22,033 nt of DNA. Source: Apostichopus californicus (Eukaryota > Echinodermata > Holothuroidea > Aspidochirotida > Stichopodidae). A program made the position numbers and the translations under genes. Below are positions 1-22,033 of the stretch, piece after piece. Position 1 is the first letter of the stretch. Every line of letters begins with the position of its first letter. The stretch lies in assembly GCA_020650975.1 (NCBI GenBank), contig JAIPMN010019602.1, positions 1 to 22,033 on the forward strand. The letters run 5' to 3'. The notes below the pieces were generated by a model. That model worked only from the letters and a program-made list of their open reading frames with translations, did no database searches and was not told the origin of the DNA.

Positions 1-735
1 ATATGTGATATATAATATATAATATATAATACATGATATATAATAAAGAAAATGAATAATTAATATGATGCAATACCTCAAATAATAACAAATAAGTTTA
101 AATAAACAATGAAACGAGAATAACACAAACATTAACAAATATCAACAATGGTAGATATAAAATTAAAAGAAACACTTTTTAAGTTATAACAAATGAAACT
201 AAGAATACTAAATATTCATCTTGCTAGAAGACAATGATTAAAGAAAACTATGCAACAAGTTTACAAGGTGTCATATTAAACACCTCCCATTTTTAGCTCT
301 CATTTTTAAATATCGAATTTGGCAAATCATGTCCGGCATCGCTTCTTATTTTAGGTATTTTCCCTTATCTGAAACAAGATGAGGGTGGATGGTTGTAAAA
401 CCTTTGATTTGCTATGTAAATCCAAGCAGGTCAATATCTCTCATATTTGTATTCCAAAGATTAATTGTCCAATTAACATGTCTGTTCTTGTCATTTGTAA
501 ACTGATTTTTCTTTCTGTTCCTCTCAGATTAGCCTCTGGAGAAGATCCTGCTAGGATCAAACTGTCAGTCCCTTTAATAGTCATAACCTTTACCTACATT
601 GATTTGTCACAGTATATACTGTATGCAGTTTGTTCACATTTTTTCTCTCTCTTTTGAAGTAAATTTCATGAAATGTCATATTATTCTGATGTTATTTTCT
701 ATATTATATGTCTCTCTGATACTACTTCGAACGTT

Positions 736-759
736 GGGGGGGGGGGGAAGGGAGGGGGG
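736..759 (+). repeat. G-rich tract with 12-G run
   Basis: Twelve consecutive G (736-747), then AA, GGG, A and GGGGGG. It has G-quadruplex potential. Confidence 0.9.
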
Positions 760-2542
760 ACCTACAGGTACGATTAAAAGAATGAAAGCAAAACAAAAAG
801 AAGAAGTAAACTGAGAAAAATACACATGAAACAAACACAACTACTGAAACCAATCAACATGTACCATAGGAACATAAAAGGGGGAAGTAGAAGAGGAACT
901 TATCAATTCTAAATCCCACAATATTTTTTATTTATTAGTTTGTCTGACTCAGTCAGATCTTCATATCAAAACTAACGAAGTTATGATGTTGAAGTGGTTG
1001 TCAATCTGTTATTTGCACAGTAACATTAACTGAATAGTGTCTGGGATATGAAATGCTGAGAATTGGTTAATTAACCCTTAATTAAGCAGAAAACCCCAGG
1101 TCTGATCTGACCTGTTTTTAAGTCAAACAATTTGTACACAAATCATCAGTTGAGTTTCCAGAGGTGGTTTGGTTGTACAGTATACCAACCTGTTGCAATT
1201 AACCAGCAGCTATTAAGCTATACTGAACTATTATTGCAAAAAATTAAGGCAAGGGTTCATAAAGTAAAAACCCACAATTTTTCTGAATTTCTAAATGTAG
1301 CGTTCTTCCATAATGTTAACACAAAGCTGGAACAACAATGGAGAAACAGATGCATGACAAAACAAAGAACAGCATGAGTTTATTTAGCATCAATATGATT
1401 TAATAGCTCTGTATCAAACATAATCCTAGCACTACAAACTTAAGACACCGGTGTGTGTGTGCATTCCCTGGACATAAAGCAATATTCCATCTCGTTAAGA
1501 GCAGTCGTGAGTTCTACCAATAATTCAAAAAAAGTTTTTAAAAAAATGGAAAATTGCTGGAAAAATGGAAATGGACATAAAGTTGATCTCATCATTATAA
1601 TTTCACCTAAAAGACATAAATCAAATATCTTGTCCTTTCATTCATTTTTTTTCATTTTTTGATACAAGGTGAGTTTATAACCCTCTTCTAGACTTTCAGA
1701 CATTTCTATAGAGTATATCAAGAATACTGATACAACGGGCAGTTCCTTTAAATTGAAAAGTAATGAGATGTGTGAATGAAGCCTGAATGTAGCCCAAAGA
1801 CGAGAGTTGACATAGCATAGTCTAAACAAAAATCAAGAACCAAAGTGACCTTCAGACAAGAACTTTATGGATGTTGTTCCAAGTCTGGGGAGGTGTGAAG
1901 ATCAAGCAAATGTCAACAAAATCTACAAGAAGCGCAAACACAGTAAGAATGCTTTCGATGCGGTTTAAAGAAGTGAGCGGCCGAGAAATCTGTGAAACAC
2001 ACATGCAAAGAACACTTTTAAATGCCATGCCAAACAGAGTCAGAACTAAAGCAGGAAATAAAATCCTTAATATTCCTTATAATAAAACTTCCTTATAAAC
2101 TAATATGACAGCCTCAAATAAGAGCCATAAATTTGTCTTGCTCTTTATGTTCTAGTGCTTTGTCTTTTTTTTATACCTACACAGGCTTTTGGCAGTAGAT
2201 AAAGCAGATTGTAAAAAGATTTTTTTCTTTTCTGTCCGAGAATCTATTTCCATATTTTCTCATCTGTAATTAATCTATATTAAACATACATACCTGATAA
2301 GGAAAAAATGTATGTAAAAAAGTATTATCCAGAAATTAAAAATTTGAAAACTATTTCCAAAGCAAAGATGGAGGGGAGGGAGGTGTTAGAGGGGTGGAAG
2401 TCCTAGTGTAAAAAAGGTACTAACAGTCTGAAACTACAGGAAATTCCTGCATTTTACTGGTAAACTTGCAATTTAAGGTGAGAATGAGGAGACAGGTGGG
2501 TGGTTAACTTGATTTTGATTTCAGAATTACTTTTCAAACAAA

Positions 2543-2720
2543 GTTTTGTTTGTTTGTTTTATTTGCACTCAGATTGTTCAAAATACAAAAAATATTACAA
2601 AGACATAATAGACAAAATAGGACGGAATTGAAAAGAACAAAAAGAGTAACAGGAGCTAAACCCATTAGGCTGACAGAACGTCGGCCCATTTCCAATGGGG
2701 CCCTATAAATTAGTTACATC
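2543..2720 (-). mobile_element. Probable LINE 3' end with (AAAC)n tail
   Basis: On the minus strand a 3'-UTR-like sequence, including the GC-rich stem GGCCCATT/AATGGGGCC (2683-2702), runs into GTGCAAATAAA followed by (ACAA)n at 2543-2560. A stem-loop plus a short tandem-repeat tail is typical of CR1/L2/Jockey-like LINE ends. No reverse-transcriptase frame is visible upstream, so it would be 5'-truncated. The 5' limit is a guess. Confidence 0.42.
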
Positions 2721-3788
2721 TTTTCTCACATTTCTGTTGAATATTTGGTAGAAAGAAACGCATTATGCTTTTGTCATTTTTACAGCAATCCTGATAAAAG
2801 ATCTCCTTAAATCTAACCCTAATTTGTGGTAATCACATTTTTGGACTGTTAAGGTTTTCATGGTATTTGCGAATACGGGGAAATGTTCCTTTAGATATCC
2901 ATAGGTGACATCCTGCTAAAATGTATGACTTTCAGTTTGAAGCACAAACAGAATAACATCTGTCCCAAGTGAATAATGTACAGTATGCTGTATTTACAGT
3001 CAATTTTAACTGCTTTTGGATTCATAATTTTGGAAAAGAGATATAAAAATTATTAATACCAAAGAATATAAAATGTGAAATATATAAAGCAAAACCATAG
3101 AAGAAACAGACAAAATTCCAAAATAAAATGTATAAATGCAAGAGACCAAATAATATAGGGATATTTTTTTTTTGGAAATGCATGCAAACAAGATTAATCT
3201 GCCAAGTTGAGTTTAAAATTCACCTGAACCTGGATGCAAGGCGAGTCAGGACGACTGCAGCCGAGAGAATCCTGATAAAATGAGGCATTTTTGGGTTGGG
3301 AAAGAAATTCAAACAATCGCAGTGCAAAAAATATCAAACATGTCAATATGGTTTTAATATAGGGAACAACAGCAGGTCCTCACAGATGCAAGCATCACAG
3401 ATTAATTGATATAATAAAATAGAATTTTAAAGTATGGGCAGCTTAAATTACAAGAACAGCCTTCCAGAGATGCAAGCATCAAAATGCAATTATAATATTA
3501 TATAGTATAAATATGTTATATAGTACAAACAACAACAGGCTCTCAGAAAATGCAAGAAATTGCAGAGTTATATGGCAAACATATACATACAGTATATCTG
3601 CATAAAAACAGCATTTTGAGTTGAGTTTTGATAATTTCGATTTATGAATGTCCAACAAGCATGTAGTTTGGTAGATTGAAATAGTCATGTGTTATTGCAA
3701 ATAATGTAGAAAAAAAGTAAAACAAATTGTAAGTTTTACAATTTGAATCTATCATGTGATCTAATATTAGCATGAAAACTTGTCTGCA

Positions 3789-4129
3789 GTGGGTGAAAAA
3801 AACTGTTGAGAAGGGAAAGGCATTATCGATACTAGCTCATTAACCTTTCGCTCATTTGTAGAAAACCCAAGGGTATTGTCTTAGTTTGATCAATTAATAT
3901 CTTGTAGTACAAGGGTTCCAAATTCATTTCTTCCAGGGCCAGAGATAAAAACAAGGGGTGGGTGAAAAAACTGTTGAGAAGGGAAAGGCATTATCGAATA
4001 CTAACACATTAACCTTTCACTCATTTGTAGGAAACACAGAGGGTATTGTCTTAAGTTTGATCAATTAATCCCTTCTAGAACAAGGGTTCTGAATTAATTT
4101 TCTTCCAGGGCTAGAGATAAAAACAAGGG
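3789..4129. repeat. 169-bp tandem duplication
   Basis: Copy 1 is 3789-3957 and copy 2 is 3958-4129. Both start GTGGGTGAAAAAA and carry CTGTTGAGAAGGGAAAGGCA and CCAGAGATAAAAACAAGGGG-like ends, with scattered substitutions and 1-base indels. Confidence 0.9.
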
Positions 4130-4216
4130 GTGGAGCATGGGGTCAAGATCTCACCATACCTAGATTCAGTAACGTGCGGGGTTGGCAGATTACTTGGCTC
4201 AAGCCAGAGGCCTTAA

Positions 4217-4230
4217 GTTGGCCGGCCAAC
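4217..4230. repeat. 14-bp perfect palindrome
   Basis: GTTGGCCGGCCAAC is its own reverse complement. It lies just downstream of the 169-bp tandem duplication. Confidence 0.9.
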
Positions 4231-4866
4231 CTCATTACAAGGCTGAGAGTCCTGAGGTCATGCAGTGGGATACAAAATGTACACTAATATGACAGGCAAA
4301 ACCTTTAACATCAGTCATAACTTTCAAAATAGCAATAATACCAAAAGCAAAGTGATCATGTTGTTCATATTTATGTGTTTGTTAGCTGAAGATACTTATA
4401 ACATCAGACAGCTGATAACAATCTCCCAAACCCTCCCTTTGTCTCTCTTATCCTGCCCTCTCAAACCCTCCCCCCCCCCCACCACCCCTCTTTTAATCCT
4501 TCCAAAAGTTGTCTCCACAAAGTTCAAATGTAAAATTAGTACATTGACCTGGCAACTCAACACATACTGTTACTGATAGCAATCTCCCTAACCTTCAAAT
4601 TCTTCATCATCTTCCCTTTCCCACCTTCCTACCCTCCTCTCCCACTTACCCCCACCATCACCCCCACCAAAGCCCCCAGCCACTTTTAATCCATTCTCTA
4701 GTGTTATTAGTTACTGGCATGGGCTGATAAACATGGTCATTGAAGATCCCTATTTTGTATTGATAAAGTAGAATAAATTGAGAGAGTAGAATATTAAAGT
4801 TCCCAGATTTATTTTGATATCACTGTCTGCGGGTATATTTCCACTTATGTATTGACAGTCGCAAAT

Positions 4867-4931
4867 GCAGGTACCTAGCAATAACAAAAGCAGGTACCTA
4901 GCAATAACAAAAGCAGGTACCTAGCAATAAC
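4867..4931. repeat. 23-bp tandem repeat abutting a splice donor
   Basis: GCAGGTACCTAGCAATAAC plus AAAA is repeated at 4867 and 4890, with a third, partial copy at 4913-4931 that runs into the donor of exon 4936-5065 (the donor occupies 4930-4935). Confidence 0.92.
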
Positions 4932-4935
4932 TTAC

Positions 4936-20262
<15,327 letters not shown>

Positions 20263-22033
20263 CTGACAAAACATAAACAAAATATCAACTTTCCCTTGAG
20301 TAATGGTTACGCACAGTGTCTCCTTATAGGATCTGGTTACTTCAAATACAACTAACTGGCCCCATAAACAACAGACTTCAGCACTACATAAAAATTTTCC
20401 AACCAGGGAGCTGCCACTTCACAGCTCCTTGTTCGAACTGTACTGGCTGTTTGTACAGTACTAGTTTGTTGTATCCAACAAACTTCATGACAAAATAACC
20501 CACAATTTCAGGCTTTGATATTTTACAACTTAGTTTGTAAAATAACAGAGGCATAAGATGAACAGAATTAAGGTGGGAGGAGGGCCCTACAGTAAGAGAA
20601 ATTTTGCCTGAAAATTGACCTAATTATGAAAAAACAATTTTCTTCAAATTTGACGATGCATGCTGTGATTAGGTGAAATCCGGGTAAATCTGCACCCATT
20701 CAGCATTGTGTAACTCCTCCCACATTCCCCATCCTACTCCTCCCCCCACCCTCCCCTCTACGTCTATAGTACGATTCATAAATTGAATGTCCAAGTGTTT
20801 CTAAGGGTGTTAGACGATACAGAAAATTCTAGAGACACAGTTGTGATAAATTCACAATACACATCATTCATATATACTGTATGTGTGTTAACTTATTACA
20901 GATACACCAAAGAATGTCTGCTCCTGTACAGTATGATGATTTAATTAATAATGCCTTACATAAATACTGGCAAACTTCTTAAACACAAAATATGGATGCT
21001 GAATTTGGGAATGGAATTTCGAAGGTGGAGAGAAGATCGCCCGAAGAGCACTTGAACAATGTGTTAACCATTGAATAATGTTTACCGTCTGACAAATCAA
21101 AACATGATGGATAATATATCATGTCCATCTGGACCTCAAAGCTGTCAACACTTTATTGAATATCATTAATGTTTTACTTTATTTCATGATAACATAGACT
21201 GTAAGCTATAAATCTGTACATTGTACATGTCCCAGGGTACATGTACTATGTAAGTTAATAGTAGCTCTGCTTACTGCAGGAATCTCTTGTATCTCTAACA
21301 TCATTGAACACCAACATTTTAAAGGCATTGAAGACTCGCCCCAAATCGCGTGCCGGGTTCTGATAAAGTTAACTTTCCATTGCTTGTTTTCTGCTTGTCG
21401 CTACAAAATGCAGACAGTAATGAAACGTGATACCTTGTTATCCTTAGCTGGACTTGAGATGTCCATCGCTGTATCGTTTGTGCACTGTGCTGTGGGTATT
21501 GACCGCAGCTGTTTGTACTGACTGTACACTAGTGTCTGCAAGCTGTGTGCGTATTTTCTGGGATCGATGGTGGTGTCTAACACTTCTGTTACATCTCATT
21601 CGAAAGTAGGTCAGATTACCGGCATTAGACGTTTCTTTTACGCCAGTCTTCACACCCTTTAAGTGGCATTCATACTGTTTTACTGTACAGTAGGTATGAG
21701 GCATGAAAACTCGGGTTGAGGGGGGGGGGGATATTGAAAGCTACAAATATTATTCTCTGTGAAAAGCAAAATTAATATTTCATGGTATAATAAATACTGT
21801 TGGTTATAGCTATTTTGGAATTCCTGAAAATTTTCACTAGACCTACTGTAAGAGAACACCTATAATTTTGTTATATATACTCTGCAGTTCAAAAGACTGT
21901 CAGAAATCCCCATAAATTTGTTTTTCTTTCTTTTTCCATCGGTAAGTGCAGTAGCAACTTTACAATCATCACTCCATTCCAGTCTAAATATATGTTTTCT
22001 ATAACTAGATGTTAATCACAATTATCACACAAA
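20263..22033 (-). other. Upstream PLK intron, no supported exon
   Basis: On the minus strand this precedes the first visible exon. I looked for a glycine-rich loop (GKGGFA-type) and a catalytic-lysine strand and found neither, so the 5' exon(s) and promoter lie beyond 22033. It holds a hairpin at 20404-20431, a CT-rich patch at 20715-20758, an 11-G run at 21720-21730, and two short exon-like open stretches on the minus strand (21296-21352 and about 21422-21595) without homology. Confidence 0.7.
20404..20431. repeat. Related hairpin, second copy
   Basis: CAGGGAGCTG (20404-20413) pairs with CAGCTCCTTG (20422-20431) with one G-T pair. It is preceded by CCAAC as in the copy at 19972. It lies on the other side of exon 20146-20262. 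Confidence 0.75.

Larger units (their letters stand above)
1..4935 (-). other. Downstream PLK intron or flank, polo box 2 not found
   Basis: After the 4935 donor I searched the minus strand for the polo box 2 core (NDG/SNG turn, VNF, DHTK) and found no convincing match. Either the intron runs off the window or the terminal exons are too diverged to see. It contains tandem repeats (4867-4931, 3789-4129), a palindrome (4217-4230), a probable minus-strand LINE tail (2543-2720), C- and G-runs (4470-4480, 736-759), CT-rich DNA at 4590-4690, and an AT-dinucleotide-like start (1-60). An open island at 1852-1989 is discussed in the findings. Confidence 0.55.

Overview
The window is intron-dominated animal nuclear DNA: AT-rich, with long introns, canonical GT-AG splice sites, tRNA-derived SINEs, a hAT-like MITE, microsatellites and no compact operon-like coding. 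The one gene I can establish runs on the minus strand from 20262 down to 4936. It is a polo-like kinase of the PLK1/2/3 clade, and the tail of the kinase domain and the linker look most like PLK2/3. Eight internal exons join in frame to 443 codons without a stop. The style of the repeats and the kinase sequence would fit a marine invertebrate deuterostome such as an echinoderm; that is inference and not proven here.

Layout, in transcript order (right to left). 22033-20263 is upstream intron; the exon(s) with the start codon, glycine-rich loop and catalytic lysine are not in the window. Exons follow at 20146-20262 (helix C), 19148-19365 (catalytic and DFG loops), 12234-12329 (activation segment), 9006-9423 (end of kinase domain), 8165-8258 and 7401-7487 (linker), 5271-5439 (polo box 1) and 4936-5065 (rest of polo box 1 and start of the second polo-box region). 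The remainder of polo box 2 and the stop codon were not found in 4935-1 and probably lie outside the window.

The introns hold the accessory content. There is a 187-bp hAT-type MITE (18931-19117) 30 nt from a splice donor. There is a complete tRNA-derived SINE with an exact 8-bp target duplication (8633-8959), and a second, minus-strand tRNA-derived SINE (about 7141-7375) 25 nt from another donor. Other contents are a 15-bp minisatellite (11773-11993), a degenerate array of about 260-bp units (16735-17520), a 79-bp near-identical direct repeat (15858 and 16371), a 169-bp tandem duplication (3789-4129), two related hairpins flanking exon 20146-20262, two probable LINE 3' tails and several G/C homopolymer runs. 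The 7-mer TACTGTA/TACAGTA is strikingly over-represented.

I found no RNA gene that looks functional, no CRISPR array and no second protein-coding gene with recognisable homology. Most short open frames in the window are chance frames in intron DNA.
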